A stretch of DNA of 64,000 nt from Neolewinella litorea (GTDB lineage Bacteria > Bacteroidota > Bacteroidia > Chitinophagales > Saprospiraceae). Below, piece by piece: positions 45,238 to 56,436 of the stretch. The notes below the pieces were generated by a model. The model did not search any database and was not told the DNA's origin. It saw nothing but the letters and a program-made list of their open reading frames with translations. The DNA is taken from contig NZ_SRSF01000001.1 of assembly GCF_004803465.1 (NCBI RefSeq), positions 1,240,501 to 1,304,500 of the forward strand, written 5' to 3'. The stretch's first letter is position 1. The number at the start of each line of letters is the position of its first letter. A program made the position numbers and the translations under genes.

Positions 45238-48200
45238 CTAGTCGAACTTGACGTCCAAAGCCAGGCCGCGAAGCTCGTGGACCAGTACGTTGAACGACTC
45301 GGGGATATTCGGCTCGGGAAGGTTATCTCCCTTGACGATGGCCTCGTAGGCCTTGGCCCGTCCCTGAATATCGTCAGACTTGATCGTGAGCAGCTCCTGG
45401 AGGATATTGGAAGCTCCGAAGGCCTCGAGGGCCCACACTTCCATCTCACCGAAGCGCTGTCCACCGAACTGCGCCTTACCACCCAGCGGCTGCTGCGTAA
45501 TGAGGGAGTAGGGTCCGATCGAGCGGGCGTGCATCTTGTCGTCCACCATGTGGCTGAGCTTGAGCATGTAAATCACTCCTACCGTAGCTTGCTGGTGGAA
45601 GCGGTCGCCCGTTTCACCGTCGTACAGGTAGGCCTGACCCAGGCTCGGCAGCTTGGCCTTCTGGATGTACTCCTCGATCTCGTCCTGGCTGGCACCGTCG
45701 AAGATGGGGGTGGCGAACTTCATGCCCAGTTTCTCTCCGGCCCATCCGAGGACGGTTTCGAAGATCTGCCCCAGGTTCATCCGTGAGGGTACACCAAGGG
45801 GGTTGAGGATGATGTCGACCGGGGTACCGTCTTCGAGGAAGGGCATGTCCTCATCGCGGACGATGCGGCTTACGATACCCTTGTTTCCGTGACGACCGGC
45901 GAGTTTGTCGCCCACCTTGAGCTTGCGCTTTTTGGCGAGGTACACCTTGGCGAGTTTCAACACGCCGGCGGGCAGTTCGTCGCCCACGCTGATGTTGAAG
46001 GTTTCGCGCTTGTAACGGCCGACTTCCTCGTTCACCTTAATGCTGAAGTTGTGCAGCAGGCGGGCAATGAGGGCGTTCAGCTCGTCGCTGGTGGTCCAGC
46101 CACTGTAGTCGATGGTGGTGTAATCCACTTCGCGCAGCAGGCTCTGGGTGAACTTCTCTCCCTTCGGCACGACGACCTCACCGTAGATGGTATTGACGCC
46201 CTGGCTGGCGCGTCCGCGGACGAGTTTGTCCAACTTGTCGACGAGTACCGTCTTAAGGTTGTTGAGGTTGACCTTGTGCTCGTCCTCCAGTTTCTGGAGT
46301 TCCAGCTTTTCGGCGTCCTTCTGCGACTGCTCCTTCTTGGTGCGGCTGAACAGGTCCTTTCCGATGACCACACCCTTCAGGGAGGGGCTGGCCTTCAGCG
46401 AGGCATCCTTTACATCTCCGGCCTTATCGCCGAAGATCGCGCGCAGCAGCTTCTCTTCCGGAGTGGGGTCGCTCTCCCCTTTCGGGGTGATCTTGCCAAT
46501 CAGAATGTCGCCTTCCTTCACCCAGGCACCGACGCGGATGATACCGTTCTCGTCGAGGTCCTTAGTGGCTTCCTCACTTACGTTGGGAATGTCGTTGGTT
46601 AGTTCCTCCTCGCCCAGTTTGGTGTCGCGCACGTCCAGTTCGAAGTGCTCGATGTGGAGGCTGGTGAAGATGTCTTCCCGCACGACGCGCTGGCTGAGCA
46701 CGATGGCATCCTCGAAGTTGTACCCCTTCCACGGCATGAAGGCCACTTTCAGGTTCTGTCCGAGGGCCAGTTCGCCCTTTTCCGTAGCGTAGCCGTCACA
46801 GAGGATGTCACCCTTGCGGACTTTCTGTCCGCGGCGGACGATTGGCTTAAGGTTCACGCAAGTGCCCTGGTTGGTACGCAGGAACTTGGTGAGGCGGTAG
46901 GTCTTGGTATCGTCGTCGAAGGAAACCTGGCGGTCCTCCTCGCTACGCTCGTAACGCACGATGATCTCGTTGGCGTCCACGTACTCTACCGTGCCGTCGC
47001 CTTCAGCGTTGATGAGCATGCGGCTGTCCCGGGCCACCTTGCCTTCAAGGCCGGTACCCACGATGGGGCTGGTCGGCTTCAGCAGGGGGACGGCCTGGCG
47101 CTGCATGTTCGAGCCCATCAGGGCGCGGTTGGCGTCGTCGTTCTCCAGGAAGGGAATCATGGAAGCGGATACCCCGACAATCTGGTTGGGGGCCACGTCC
47201 ATGAATTCAATCTCGGAAGGCTCGAGTACGGGGAAGTCACCGTGGTCGCGGGCCTTGACCCGGTCGCTGGTGAAGGCACCTTCTTCGTTGATCGTGGCGT
47301 TGGCCTGGGCAATCTTTTTGAAGTCTTCTCCTTCAGCACTCAGGTAGATGGGGTCTCCGTCCATTACTACCTGGCTGTCGGCGACGGCCCGGTAGGGGGT
47401 TTCCAGGAAGCCCATCTTGTTCACCTTGGCGTGTACACAGAGGGTGGAGATGAGTCCGATGTTGGGTCCTTCCGGGGTTTCGATCGTACACAGGCGGCCG
47501 TAGTGGCTATAGTGAACGTCGCGTACCTCGAAGCCGGCCCGCTCACGGCTCAGACCTCCAGGTCCGAGGGCCGAGATGCGCCGCTTGTGCGTGATCTCGG
47601 AGAGGGGGTTTGTCTGGTCGAGGAACTGGCTCAGCTGGCTGGTTCCGAAGAAGGAGTTGATGACGCTGGACAGCGTCCGCGCGTTGATCAAGTCGATCGG
47701 AGTGAATACCTCATTGTCGCGGACGTTCATCCGCTCGCGGATAGTCCGGGCCATACGGGCCAGACCTACGCCAAACTGGGCGTAGAGCTGCTCACCTACC
47801 GTGCGGACGCGGCGGTTGCTGAGGTGATCGATATCGTCGATCTCGGCGCGCTGGTTCATCAGGCCCACGAGGTACTTGACGATGGCGATGATGTCTTCCT
47901 TGGTCAGTACCAGGGTTTCGTCGTCGGTACCGGCGTTGAGCTTGCGGTTGATTTTGTAGCGTCCTACTTCACCCAGGTTGTAGCGCTTGTCGCTGAAGAA
48001 CAGCTTGTCGATGATACCGCGGGCGGTCTCTTCGTCGGGCGGATCACTACCGCGCAGCTGGCGGTAGATGTACTGTACCGCTTCGATCTCACTGCTGGAG
48101 GGGTCCTTCTGCAGGGTATTGTAGATGATGCTGTAGTCCATGGCGACATCCTCCTTCTGCAGGATGATGTTCTCGATGCCATCGGCGGCCAGGATGTCCT

Positions 48201-49062
48201 CGATGTTGTCTTCCGTGAGTACGGTATCGCGCTCGAGGATAATCTCGTTACGCTCCAGTATCACCAGTTCGCCGGTGTCTTCGTCTACGAAGTCTTCCGT
48301 CCAGGCGCGCAGGACGCGAGCGGCCAGTTTGCGGCCGATGGCGGCGGTAAGGGCTTCCCGGGTGTTGGCTACTTCGTCGGCCAGGTCGAACAGGTCCAGG
48401 ATGGACTTATCCGAATCGTAGCCGATGGCCCGCAGCAGGGTGGTTACGGGGAACTTCTTCTTCCGGTCGATGTAGGTGTACATCACCGTGTTGATGTCGG
48501 TGGCGAATTCCATCCACGCGCCCTTGAAGGGGATAACACGGGCCGAGTAGATGGCCGTACCGTTGGGGTGGAAGTTCTGACCGAAAAATACCCCGGGGCT
48601 GCGGTGCAGCTGGGATACGATGACCCGCTCGGCCCCGTTGATCACGAAGGTACCCTTGGGGGTCATGTAAGGGATGTTTCCGAGGAATACATCCTGAACG
48701 ATGGTCTTGAAGTCGACGTGCTCCTCGTCGTTACACGACAGGCGGAGCTTGGCCTTCAGCGGGACGCTGTAGGTGAGGCCACGCTGCATGCACTCCTCGA
48801 TGGTGTACCGTGGGGGGTCAACGAAATAATCCAGGAACTCCAGATTGAAGATGTTCCTGGTATCAGAAATGGGGAAGTTCTCCTGGAAAACCCGATAGAG
48901 ACCCTCAAGCGCCCGGTTTTCCGGGGTGGTCTCTAACTGGAAGAATTCCTGGAAGGATTTTAGTTGTATTTCGAGAAGATCGGGAGAATGATCGGTTAGC
49001 TTGATCTTGCCGAAGCTTACCCGTTGCTCTTCGGCATTAAGAATTTGGCCGTTTGACGTCAT
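45238..49062 (-). CDS. rpoB: RNA polymerase subunit beta
   Basis: The product (1274 residues from 49062) contains all beta motifs, including the rifampicin region [25 protein letters not shown] and the C-terminal [24 protein letters not shown]. The ATG at 49062 is preferred over 49068 because AAGGA lies at six bases from it. One oddity: the otherwise invariant [14 protein letters not shown] segment reads CTIETPEG, Thr for the Pro equivalent to E. coli P560 (my numbering by alignment). It follows rplL after a 282-base gap with an attenuator-like hairpin. Confidence 0.98.
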   Translation of the reverse strand: MTSNGQILNAEEQRVSFGKIKLTDHSPDLLEIQLKSFQEFFQLETTPENRALEGLYRVFQENFPISDTRNIFNLEFLDYFVDPPRYTIEECMQRGLTYSVPLKAKLRLSCNDEEHVDFKTIVQDVFLGNIPYMTPKGTFVINGAERVIVSQLHRSPGVFFGQNFHPNGTAIYSARVIPFKGAWMEFATDINTVMYTYIDRKKKFPVTTLLRAIGYDSDKSILDLFDLADEVANTREALTAAIGRKLAARVLRAWTEDFVDEDTGELVILERNEIILERDTVLTEDNIEDILAADGIENIILQKEDVAMDYSIIYNTLQKDPSSSEIEAVQYIYRQLRGSDPPDEETARGIIDKLFFSDKRYNLGEVGRYKINRKLNAGTDDETLVLTKEDIIAIVKYLVGLMNQRAEIDDIDHLSNRRVRTVGEQLYAQFGVGLARMARTIRERMNVRDNEVFTPIDLINARTLSSVINSFFGTSQLSQFLDQTNPLSEITHKRRISALGPGGLSRERAGFEVRDVHYSHYGRLCTIETPEGPNIGLISTLCVHAKVNKMGFLETPYRAVADSQVVMDGDPIYLSAEGEDFKKIAQANATINEEGAFTSDRVKARDHGDFPVLEPSEIEFMDVAPNQIVGVSASMIPFLENDDANRALMGSNMQRQAVPLLKPTSPIVGTGLEGKVARDSRMLINAEGDGTVEYVDANEIIVRYERSEEDRQVSFDDDTKTYRLTKFLRTNQGTCVNLKPIVRRGQKVRKGDILCDGYATEKGELALGQNLKVAFMPWKGYNFEDAIVLSQRVVREDIFTSLHIEHFELDVRDTKLGEEELTNDIPNVSEEATKDLDENGIIRVGAWVKEGDILIGKITPKGESDPTPEEKLLRAIFGDKAGDVKDASLKASPSLKGVVIGKDLFSRTKKEQSQKDAEKLELQKLEDEHKVNLNNLKTVLVDKLDKLVRGRASQGVNTIYGEVVVPKGEKFTQSLLREVDYTTIDYSGWTTSDELNALIARLLHNFSIKVNEEVGRYKRETFNISVGDELPAGVLKLAKVYLAKKRKLKVGDKLAGRHGNKGIVSRIVRDEDMPFLEDGTPVDIILNPLGVPSRMNLGQIFETVLGWAGEKLGMKFATPIFDGASQDEIEEYIQKAKLPSLGQAYLYDGETGDRFHQQATVGVIYMLKLSHMVDDKMHARSIGPYSLITQQPLGGKAQFGGQRFGEMEVWALEAFGASNILQELLTIKSDDIQGRAKAYEAIVKGDNLPEPNIPESFNVLVHELRGLALDVKFD

Positions 49063-49277
49063 TAGCATTCCTTGGTTTTATCCGGGCGGTGGCCTTCCGC
49101 GGTGGCGTTGGCCCGGATGGTATAGTATGGATTCCGGCGAAATAATCTCCGGAGGTATGGGGTACTGCGAAGTATGTTAACAGGACGGTCCCCATTAAAG
49201 TTGCAGCCCTCAGGCAATTTCTTATACGCGAATGGCCCAGCCGGACCGTTGTCCGCTAAGCCTATGGTAAAAGGAAG

Positions 49278-49319
49278 AAGCGGGGGGCACCACCGGCTGG
49301 CGGCAGCGCCCCCGCGCTT
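49278..49319 (-). terminator. Attenuator-like hairpin between rplL and rpoB
   Basis: On the minus strand AAGCG-c-GGGGGC pairs with GCCCCCCGCTT (11 bp, one bulge) and is followed by CTTCCTTTTACC. It lies 26 bases after the rplL stop, in a 282-base gap. Partial termination here is known in other bacteria and lowers rpoBC expression relative to ribosomal proteins. Confidence 0.65.
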
Positions 49320-49344
49320 GTATCCTGGATAGAAGGGTACCTAA

Positions 49345-49725
49345 TTACTTAAGTACAACCGTGGCACCAGCCTCCTCGAGAGCAGCCTTGATGCTTTCGG
49401 CTTCTGCCTTGTCTACGCCGGACTTCAGGGTGGCGGGAGCACCGTCAACCATTTCCTTTGCGTCTTTCAGACCGAGACCCAGCAGGGTCTTGACCTCCTT
49501 AACGACTTTGAGCTTGCTGCCACCGGCAGATTCCAGTACGACTTCGAACTCGGTTTGCTCAGCGGCGGCTTCGCCACCAGCCTCGCCACCTCCTCCACCG
49601 GCTACCGCTACTGCGGCGGCTGCGGGCTCGATGCCGTGTTCGTCTTTCAGGATCTGCAGGAGCTCGGTAACGTCCTTGATGGTAAGTTCTACGAGCTGGT
49701 CGGCAATTGCTTTTACGTCTGCCAT
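49345..49725 (-). CDS. rplL: 50S ribosomal protein L7/L12
   Basis: The 126-residue stalk protein has an N-terminal dimerisation domain ([24 protein letters not shown] region), an Ala/Gly-rich hinge (about 35-52), and the C-terminal factor-binding domain with [23 protein letters not shown]. The frame is open to 49785, but MADVK is the family start. It follows rplJ after 192 bases. Confidence 0.98.
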   Translation of the reverse strand: MADVKAIADQLVELTIKDVTELLQILKDEHGIEPAAAAVAVAGGGGGEAGGEAAAEQTEFEVVLESAGGSKLKVVKEVKTLLGLGLKDAKEMVDGAPATLKSGVDKAEAESIKAALEEAGATVVLK

Positions 49726-49917
49726 AATATAAATGTATTTAATAGTGATGTACGATAGAGTATCGCGTATCAGCTTGGAAGCCAAAATGGTTAGTGCGGT
49801 AGGCGGGTGACGATCCGCACCGACAGGTTATTGGGAGAAGGCCGCCGCACCGGGGTTTTCGCCCGCGGGGTTGGCCCTGCACCCGACTACCTACTGTCGG
49901 TCCGGGGGATGGGAAAA

Positions 49918-50448
49918 CTAGGCTTCCCGCTCCTCCAGCGTCTTGAGGGCACCGGCGAGCTTGCTGCCCTGTCCTTTCAGGCCGCCGAGCAGGTTCTGCA
50001 TGGGGCTCTGGAGGAGGGTCAGGATGTCGGCGAGTACCTCGTCGCGTGACTTCAGCTTAACCAGCGTTTCGAGCTGATCGTCGCCGGAGTAGACGGAGCT
50101 GGCGATGTAGGCGGCCTTGAGCACGGGGCGTTCGCCCTTGTCCTCACGGAATTCCTTGATCACCTTGGCGGGGGCGTTACCCACTTCGGAGAACATGATT
50201 GCCGACGGGCCCTTCAGGGCGTCGAACAGCGCTGCGTAGTTGTTCTCTTCGGGCAGCTGCTCCAGGGCCTTGCGGGCCAGGGTATTCTTCACTACCTGCA
50301 TGCTCACGCCGCGCTTGTAGCAGATACCCCGCAGCTTGTTTACTTGCTCGACCGAGAGGGTCGAGGCGTCGGCGATGTAGAAGTACTCGTTGTTCTGAAA
50401 GCGTTCTTTCAGAGACTCGATGGCCGTCGCTTTTTCTTGCTTATTCAT
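49918..50448 (-). CDS. rplJ: 50S ribosomal protein L10
   Basis: The 176-residue protein MNKQEKATAIESLKERF... anchors L7/L12 dimers to the ribosome. The YIADASTLSVEQVNKLRGICYKRGVSMQVVKNTLARKAL region is the conserved L10 N-terminal domain, and the C-terminal helix binds L7/L12. It lies 18 bases after rplA. Confidence 0.97.
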   Translation of the reverse strand: MNKQEKATAIESLKERFQNNEYFYIADASTLSVEQVNKLRGICYKRGVSMQVVKNTLARKALEQLPEENNYAALFDALKGPSAIMFSEVGNAPAKVIKEFREDKGERPVLKAAYIASSVYSGDDQLETLVKLKSRDEVLADILTLLQSPMQNLLGGLKGQGSKLAGALKTLEEREA

Positions 50449-50466
50449 GATTCTTAGTTTGGACGG

Positions 50467-51159
50467 TTAGGCAATGGTCTTCGGATCGACCTTGATGCCG
50501 GGGCTCATGGTAGAGGCGACGGTCACCGATTTCATGTAGTTGCCCTTCGCGCTGCTGGGCTTCATGCGTACCAGCGTTCCAAGCAATTCGTTGGCGTTGT
50601 CCTTCAGCTGGTCGGGGGTAAATTCTACCCGGCCGATGCTGCTGTGGACGATACCGAACTTGTCGACCCGGAAAGCAATCTTTCCTCCCTTGACGTCGGA
50701 AACGGCTTTGCCCACTTCCATGGTTACCGTTCCGGTCTTGGGGTTGGGCATGAGGCCGCGGGGGCCGAGAACGCGTCCGAGGCGTCCAACCTTGGCCATG
50801 GTCTGCGGCATTGCCACTACCACGTCGAAGTCGGTCCAGCCGTCGTTCACTTTGGCCACCAGATCGTCGAGTCCAGCGTAGTCGGCACCGGCATCCAGTG
50901 CTTCCTGCTCCTTGTCGGCGGTGACGAAGGCGAGTACGCGCTTGGTCTTGCCGGTTCCGTGGGGAAGGGTGACCGTGCCGCGGAGGGCCTGGTCAGCTTT
51001 GCGGGGGTCGATCCCCAGACGTACGTGTACGTCAACCGATGCGTTAAACTTGGCAGTGTTCACCTCCTTGACGAGGGCGAGCGCCTCCTCGAGGCTGTAC
51101 TGCTTCGTAGCATCGACTTTCTCAGTGGCGGCTTTGCGCGCCTTACTAAGTTTAGCCAT
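50467..51159 (-). CDS. rplA: 50S ribosomal protein L1
   Basis: The 230-residue protein forms the mobile L1 stalk. Conserved parts: [44 protein letters not shown], and [19 protein letters not shown]1 usually represses its own operon by binding the leader; no such site was tested here. It starts 80 bases after rplK. Confidence 0.98.
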   Translation of the reverse strand: MAKLSKARKAATEKVDATKQYSLEEALALVKEVNTAKFNASVDVHVRLGIDPRKADQALRGTVTLPHGTGKTKRVLAFVTADKEQEALDAGADYAGLDDLVAKVNDGWTDFDVVVAMPQTMAKVGRLGRVLGPRGLMPNPKTGTVTMEVGKAVSDVKGGKIAFRVDKFGIVHSSIGRVEFTPDQLKDNANELLGTLVRMKPSSAKGNYMKSVTVASTMSPGIKVDPKTIA

Positions 51160-51239
51160 GAGTAATGATTTTGAGGTTTATAGCGCATACCGGGGGGTAT
51201 GCTCCCTACTTGATAAATGGTGTGATTGTGGGGGTTGCC

Positions 51240-51683
51240 TTAGGCTTCCCAGGGCGGGGTGCCCTCTACGGTGATTCCCATGGAGCGGGCGGTGCCGGCT
51301 ACCATCTTCATGCCGCTCTCCACGCTGAAGGCGTTGAGGTCGGGCATCTTGTTCTCCGCGATGGCGCGGACCTGCTCCCAGCTTACCTTGGCTACCTTGT
51401 TGCGGTTGGGCTCCTTGGAACCGCTCTTGAGCTTGGCGGCTTCGAGCAACTGGACGGCTGCGGGCGGGGTCTTGATGACAAAGTCGAACGACTTGTCTTT
51501 GTACACGGTGATGACCACGGGCAGGATCTTACCCTGGTTGTCCTGGGTAGCGGCGTTGAAGCGCTTACAGAACTCCATGATGTTGACGCCCTTGGCACCC
51601 AGTGCCGGACCGACCGGGGGGGCCGGGTTGGCCGCGCCGCCGCGGACCTGTAGTTTGATAAAGGTTTCTACTTCCTTAGCCAT
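51240..51683 (-). CDS. rplK: 50S ribosomal protein L11
   Basis: The 147-residue protein binds the GTPase centre of 23S rRNA. The motifs [36 protein letters not shown] and the C-terminal [11 protein letters not shown] are typical. It follows nusG after 78 bases. In many bacteria it is the target of PrmA methylation. Confidence 0.98.
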   Translation of the reverse strand: MAKEVETFIKLQVRGGAANPAPPVGPALGAKGVNIMEFCKRFNAATQDNQGKILPVVITVYKDKSFDFVIKTPPAAVQLLEAAKLKSGSKEPNRNKVAKVSWEQVRAIAENKMPDLNAFSVESGMKMVAGTARSMGITVEGTPPWEA

Positions 51684-51761
51684 GCTGACTTATTTGTGTC
51701 GTACCAACGGACCGGGTCTTTTTGGGATCGGGCCCTCCGACGTGTGGAATGATTAGTATAC

Positions 51762-52307
51762 TTAAGACTGTTTCTCGACCTGCATGAAGTTCAATTCCAC
51801 TTCCGTGCCGCGGCCGAAGATCTTGACGATCACTTTCAGTTTTTTCTTCTCCTCGTTCACCTCCTGGATATCGCCCACGAACTCGTTGAACGGTCCGTCG
51901 ATGATTTTGACGGTCTCCCCCTCGATGAAGGGTTCGATCATGGTGTCGCCGGCTTCCAGGCTTTCGTCCACCTTACCGAGAAGTCGGTTGGCTTCGGATT
52001 CGCGCATCGGTACCGGCTCGCTCTTGCCCAGAAAATGGATCACGTTGGGCAGACTGGTAATGGCGTCGACCACCTCGGCGTTGAGGGCGTAGGGGTCGGC
52101 TTCGACAAGAATGTAACCGGGCAGGATGTTGCGGTCGGAAATCACTTTCTTGCCGCTGCGGATCTTGTAGACTTTCTCGGTGGGCACGACAATCTTGGTC
52201 ACCAGGTCACCCCAGTTGTTGCGCTCGATTTCCTTCTCGATACGCTCCTTAATCTTTTTTTCCTTGCCGCTGATTACCCGCAGCGAATACCATTTGTTGT
52301 CTGCCAT
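51762..52307 (-). CDS. nusG: Transcription elongation/antitermination factor NusG
   Basis: The 181-residue protein has the NGN domain (KWYSLRVISGKEKKIKERIEKEI) and a C-terminal KOW domain (FIEGETVKIIDGPFNEFVGDIQEVNEEKKKLKV), which binds NusE/S10 or Rho. It lies 18 bases after secE. Length is normal for Bacteroidota. Confidence 0.98.
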   Translation of the reverse strand: MADNKWYSLRVISGKEKKIKERIEKEIERNNWGDLVTKIVVPTEKVYKIRSGKKVISDRNILPGYILVEADPYALNAEVVDAITSLPNVIHFLGKSEPVPMRESEANRLLGKVDESLEAGDTMIEPFIEGETVKIIDGPFNEFVGDIQEVNEEKKKLKVIVKIFGRGTEVELNFMQVEKQS

Positions 52308-52325
52308 GCTGTGCTTATACTGTAC

Positions 52326-52517
52326 TTACCCTGCTGAGTAGATGAAGTCTACGACGTTGTTCCAAACAAAGTCCATGACCAGGATGAGCAGCGCAAAGAT
52401 TGCGGAGCCGGTAAGCACGAGGATCGTATTCGTTTGTAGCGTGGAATACGGCGGCCAGGTCACGTTGTGCACCAGCTCGTTGTAGCTTTCCCGCAGGTAT
52501 AATCCAAACCTATCCAT
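52326..52517 (-). CDS. secE: Preprotein translocase subunit SecE
   Basis: The 63-residue product MDRFGLYLRESYNELVHNVTW... has the amphipathic helix (ESYNELVHNVTWPPYSTLQ) and one membrane span (NTILVLTGSAIFALLILVMDFVW), the minimal SecE. The frame can be extended to 52688, but that part is the tRNA-Trp gene, so 52517 is the start. It lies between tRNA-Trp and nusG as usual. Confidence 0.96.
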   Translation of the reverse strand: MDRFGLYLRESYNELVHNVTWPPYSTLQTNTILVLTGSAIFALLILVMDFVWNNVVDFIYSAG

Positions 52518-52596
52518 TGTTGGAGATTGAGTTAGTGGGTTGGTAAAGGTGGCGTTGTTGCCGGGCAAAACGTCGTCGTCGACCAACTCATTTATG

Positions 52597-52669
52597 CACG
52601 GGTGGAGAGACTCGAACTCCCAGCCCCTGGTTTTGGAGACCAGTGCTCTGCCAATTGAGCTACACCCGT
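52597..52669 (-). tRNA. tRNA-Trp (anticodon CCA)
   Basis: Acceptor ACGGGTG pairs with CACCCGT; anticodon stem CTGGT/ACCAG closes loop CTCCAAA with anticodon CCA; T-arm GGGAG/CTCTC. Discriminator G as expected for Trp. CCA is not encoded. It lies between tuf and secE, the conserved place. Confidence 0.97.
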
Positions 52670-52784
52670 GGATGAAGTACGAAATCAAAAGAAAAAAAGA
52701 CGAAGGTCAAAGGCATCTAACAGGTTAACCATAACCTTTGTCCTTTGTATTTCCGCTTACGTATTTCGTACTTTCTAAATGAGA

Positions 52785-52816
52785 AAGTTAAGCACCCTCA
52801 TTCGAGCGCTTAACTT
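52785..52816 (-). terminator. Hairpin downstream of tuf
   Basis: AAGTTAAGC and GCTTAACTT form a perfect 9-bp stem, extended inside by CTC/GAG, 46 bases after the tuf stop. TTTCTCATTT follows on the minus strand. It may be a partial terminator or a processing site ahead of tRNA-Trp. Confidence 0.55.
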
Positions 52817-52861
52817 CCACTTTCGATGAGTAAACCTTGGGGCTTTGCGGCCCGGGGGGTC

Positions 52862-54058
<1,197 letters not shown>

Positions 54059-54167
54059 CTTAGGATAACCTATTTTGAAATTAAAAAATGGTGCTTATTC
54101 AGGGTGCCGACCGCAACCCCGGCCGCCCCTATCTCCGCCCACGAAGGACGAAAAAGTATTACCCTTG

Positions 54168-54239
<72 letters not shown>

Positions 54240-54288
54240 AACACGGTTGCAGTAAAAAACCTCGACCCACCATCGTGGGCCGGTTTAG

Positions 54289-54361
54289 AGCGGAAGACGA
54301 GATTCGAACCCGCGACCCTCAGCTTGGAAGGCTGATGCTCTACCAGCTGAGCTACTTCCGC
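54289..54361 (-). tRNA. tRNA-Gly (anticodon TCC)
   Basis: Acceptor GCGGAAG pairs with CTTCCGC; anticodon stem TCAGC/GCTGA closes loop CTTCCAA, anticodon TCC. T-arm GCGGG/CTCGT region pairs with one G-U. No CCA is encoded. Confidence 0.96.
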
Positions 54362-54486
54362 GACTGGTATGTTTGGTAACAATGTACGGTTTTGAAGTTC
54401 CCCCGGCTCACCCTCCCAACACGCATCCCTATAAGGAAATGGTAAAGGAAAAACTCATCAGCGGTATATAACAAACCCGTATGGTG

Positions 54487-54568
54487 TGGGGGTGGTAGGA
54501 TTCGAACCTACTCAGCCGAAACACTGGATTTACAGTCCAGCCCACCTCTCCAACTGTGGCGCACCCCC
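54487..54568 (-). tRNA. tRNA-Tyr (anticodon GTA)
   Basis: Class II tRNA of 82 bases with a long variable arm. Acceptor GGGGGTG pairs perfectly with CACCCCC; anticodon stem CTGGA/TCCAG closes loop CTGTAAA, anticodon GTA; T-arm GTAGG/CCTAC. No CCA is encoded. Confidence 0.97.
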
Positions 54569-54606
54569 ATTATTTATTACTACAGATCCCGAATAACGCG
54601 TCCTTG

Positions 54607-54679
54607 AGCCGATGGACGGACTCGAACCGCCGACCAGCTGATTACAAATCAGCTGCTCTACCAACTGAGCTACACCGGC
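54607..54679 (-). tRNA. tRNA-Thr (anticodon TGT)
   Basis: Acceptor GCCGGTG pairs with CATCGGC (one G-U); anticodon stem GCTGA/TCAGC closes loop TTTGTAA, anticodon TGT. It is the first gene of the tRNA-tuf-rpoBC cluster. No CCA is encoded. Confidence 0.96.
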
Positions 54680-54814
54680 TGGTTGGGCCCTCAGACCGAA
54701 ATCCCATCAACTGCCGCCAACCCGAATGCTATCGGGAAGCGAGACACCGGACGAAAATTCCGAGATCTTAACCGTTTTTCAAGTCAGCTTCAGGACGTTT
54801 TCCCAAAGCGATTG

Positions 54815-54845
54815 CAAAGGTAAGTTGTTTGCTACAATTGACAAA
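54815..54845 (-). promoter_or_regulatory. Consensus Bacteroidota promoter of the tRNA-tuf cluster
   Basis: On the minus strand TTTG is followed after exactly 19 bases by TACCTTTG, a full match to TTTG-N19-TAnnTTTG. The predicted start is near 54808, about 130 bases before the first tRNA. It is the best promoter match in the window and should drive the tRNA cluster and tuf. Confidence 0.8.
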
Positions 54846-54874
54846 GCACTACCGGACGAAATTTTATCATCCAT

Positions 54875-55795
54875 CTATTCACCCCCTTCCGGGTGCGCCT
54901 TGCGGTACACTTCCCGCAGCCGTTCCAGGTTGCTGTGGGTATACAGCTGCGTGGCCGCCAGACTGGCGTGGCCAAGCAGTTCCTTTACGGCGTTCAGATC
55001 GGCTCCCCCCTCGGTCAGGTGCGTGGCAAAACTGTGGCGGAGTACGTGCGGACTTTTCTTCTCTTCCCGCGTGACCCCCGACAGGTAGCGCCTTACCCTG
55101 TTATATACGTATTTGGGATACAATCGTTTACCCCGCTCGGTGATGAACAGGGAATCCGACTCCCCGGTGAGGTTGATGTCTGTATCGTCGCTGGGGGGCT
55201 CGGGGCGCAGGTGCTGGGCCCGGTCGAACAGCTCGGCCAGTCCGGTTCCGAAAGGCAACATTCGTTCCTTGTCTCCCTTTCCCCTGACGCGCAGTTTGCG
55301 CCGGTCAAGGTCCACGTCCCGCCGCCGCAGAGCGATAAGTTCGGCACGCCGCAGTCCGGTCTGGTAAAGCAGGGCCAGCATGAGGTGGTCTTGCAGCAAA
55401 AAATAATCTTCCGTCTCGGCGGGGTCCGGAAATGCGGCAAAGAGTCGCCGCAGGTCGGCGACCGGCACGGTGGCCGGCAGGCGCCGGCCCACTTTTGGGG
55501 TGGGAATACGTACGGTTGGGTTATCTGACTGCTGCCCACGCCGTTGCCGATAATGGTAAAAGGCCTTGAGGGCGCTGAGCTTGCGGCGGATCGAGGTCGG
55601 TGCCCGCCCCTCTTCGACCAGGAGCGCCAGCCAACTTTTGACCATTTCCCGGCTTACCTCCCCGGCCCGTTCCACCGCATACTGCTCGCGGCAATACGCA
55701 CCAAACTGCACCAGGTCACCACGGTAGGCGGCCACAGTGTGTGCGCTCAGGCGGCGCTGGTGGGTTAGGTGGGCGAGAAATTCGGTGGCCTGCAT
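54875..55795 (-). CDS. xerC: Tyrosine recombinase, XerC/XerD type
   Basis: The 306-residue protein has a SAM-like N-terminal core-binding domain (about 1-90) and a catalytic domain with the tyrosine-recombinase residues R149 (TGLRRAEL), H250 and R253 (HVLRHSF), H276 (LLGHASLAATQ) and nucleophile Y285 (LYTHSN). Length and the single-copy housekeeping position fit XerC, which resolves chromosome dimers at dif. No integrase-type neighbours or att repeats are seen. The start at 55795 is chosen over an upstream extension that lacks homology-like features. Confidence 0.9.
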   Translation of the reverse strand: MQATEFLAHLTHQRRLSAHTVAAYRGDLVQFGAYCREQYAVERAGEVSREMVKSWLALLVEEGRAPTSIRRKLSALKAFYHYRQRRGQQSDNPTVRIPTPKVGRRLPATVPVADLRRLFAAFPDPAETEDYFLLQDHLMLALLYQTGLRRAELIALRRRDVDLDRRKLRVRGKGDKERMLPFGTGLAELFDRAQHLRPEPPSDDTDINLTGESDSLFITERGKRLYPKYVYNRVRRYLSGVTREEKKSPHVLRHSFATHLTEGGADLNAVKELLGHASLAATQLYTHSNLERLREVYRKAHPEGGE

Positions 55796-55910
55796 GGTAT
55801 AAAAGTACGGTCTTCGGAGCCGGTAGCCAGCGGACCTGGCCTCGTATATACGGTACGGCACCCGCGCGCCGCCGGCCGCGTTATGCCTACCATCTTTGTC
55901 AAATGATGGG

Positions 55911-56417
55911 TTACTGCCCCAGGCACAGCACCCGAATCTGCTCGGTGCGTATGGTGTTGCTCTGGTTACCGGCCTGATCGAGGATGTAGATCTCATAGGT
56001 CAGGGTATCGGCCGGGAACCGCTCGTCGGCTACGCAGAAGCGATCGTTGAAGATGCAGCACACGCCCTGTCCGGAATTGATGACCGTGAAGAAGACGTCG
56101 CCACTGATGCCGTTGCCGGTCCCCTCGGCGGGAATGGGTGGGAAGGCCCCGACGATGGTGGGGGGCAACTCCGGGAAGCGGCTGTCCTTGATGAAGATGT
56201 CGGTACTGTCCTCAGAGGAGATGTTCCCGTCGCCGTCGGTGAAGGAAAAGTGGATAACGATGCTGTCCTGCGGCCCGTTCGTGAACTGGTAGATGGTATT
56301 CTTGCTGATGCCCTCGTACTGGATCACCGGCTCCTCCGGATATTCCGGCGGGTTCACGCAGCCGGTCAGGAAGGCAACGGCGGCAAGCAACCAAAGAACG
56401 AAGCGGGTGTATTGCAT
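55911..56417 (-). CDS. Lipoprotein with a beta-sandwich-like body
   Basis: The 168-residue product starts with a lipoprotein signal (MQYTRFVLWLLAAVAFLTGC, Cys20) and should be anchored in the outer or inner membrane. The body (YEGISKNTIYQFTNGPQDSIVIHFSFTDGDGNI..., later TYEIYILDQAGNQSNTI) looks like an immunoglobulin-like domain with an acidic calcium-type loop DGDGN. Two adjacent Cys in VCCIFNDRFC may form disulfides. Homologues in Bacteroidota are uncharacterised. Its start codon overlaps the divergent acyl transferase region. Confidence 0.82.
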   Translation of the reverse strand: MQYTRFVLWLLAAVAFLTGCVNPPEYPEEPVIQYEGISKNTIYQFTNGPQDSIVIHFSFTDGDGNISSEDSTDIFIKDSRFPELPPTIVGAFPPIPAEGTGNGISGDVFFTVINSGQGVCCIFNDRFCVADERFPADTLTYEIYILDQAGNQSNTIRTEQIRVLCLGQ

Positions 56418-56436
56418 GGCAGATAAACGGTTTACT

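Noticed and set aside
46645-48936. 763-codon open frame on the plus strand
   Set aside because: Antisense to rpoB with no recognisable domain; same codon-bias artefact.
52326-52688. Extended SecE frame of 120 codons
   Set aside because: The first 57 codons cover tRNA-Trp; SecE starts at 52517.
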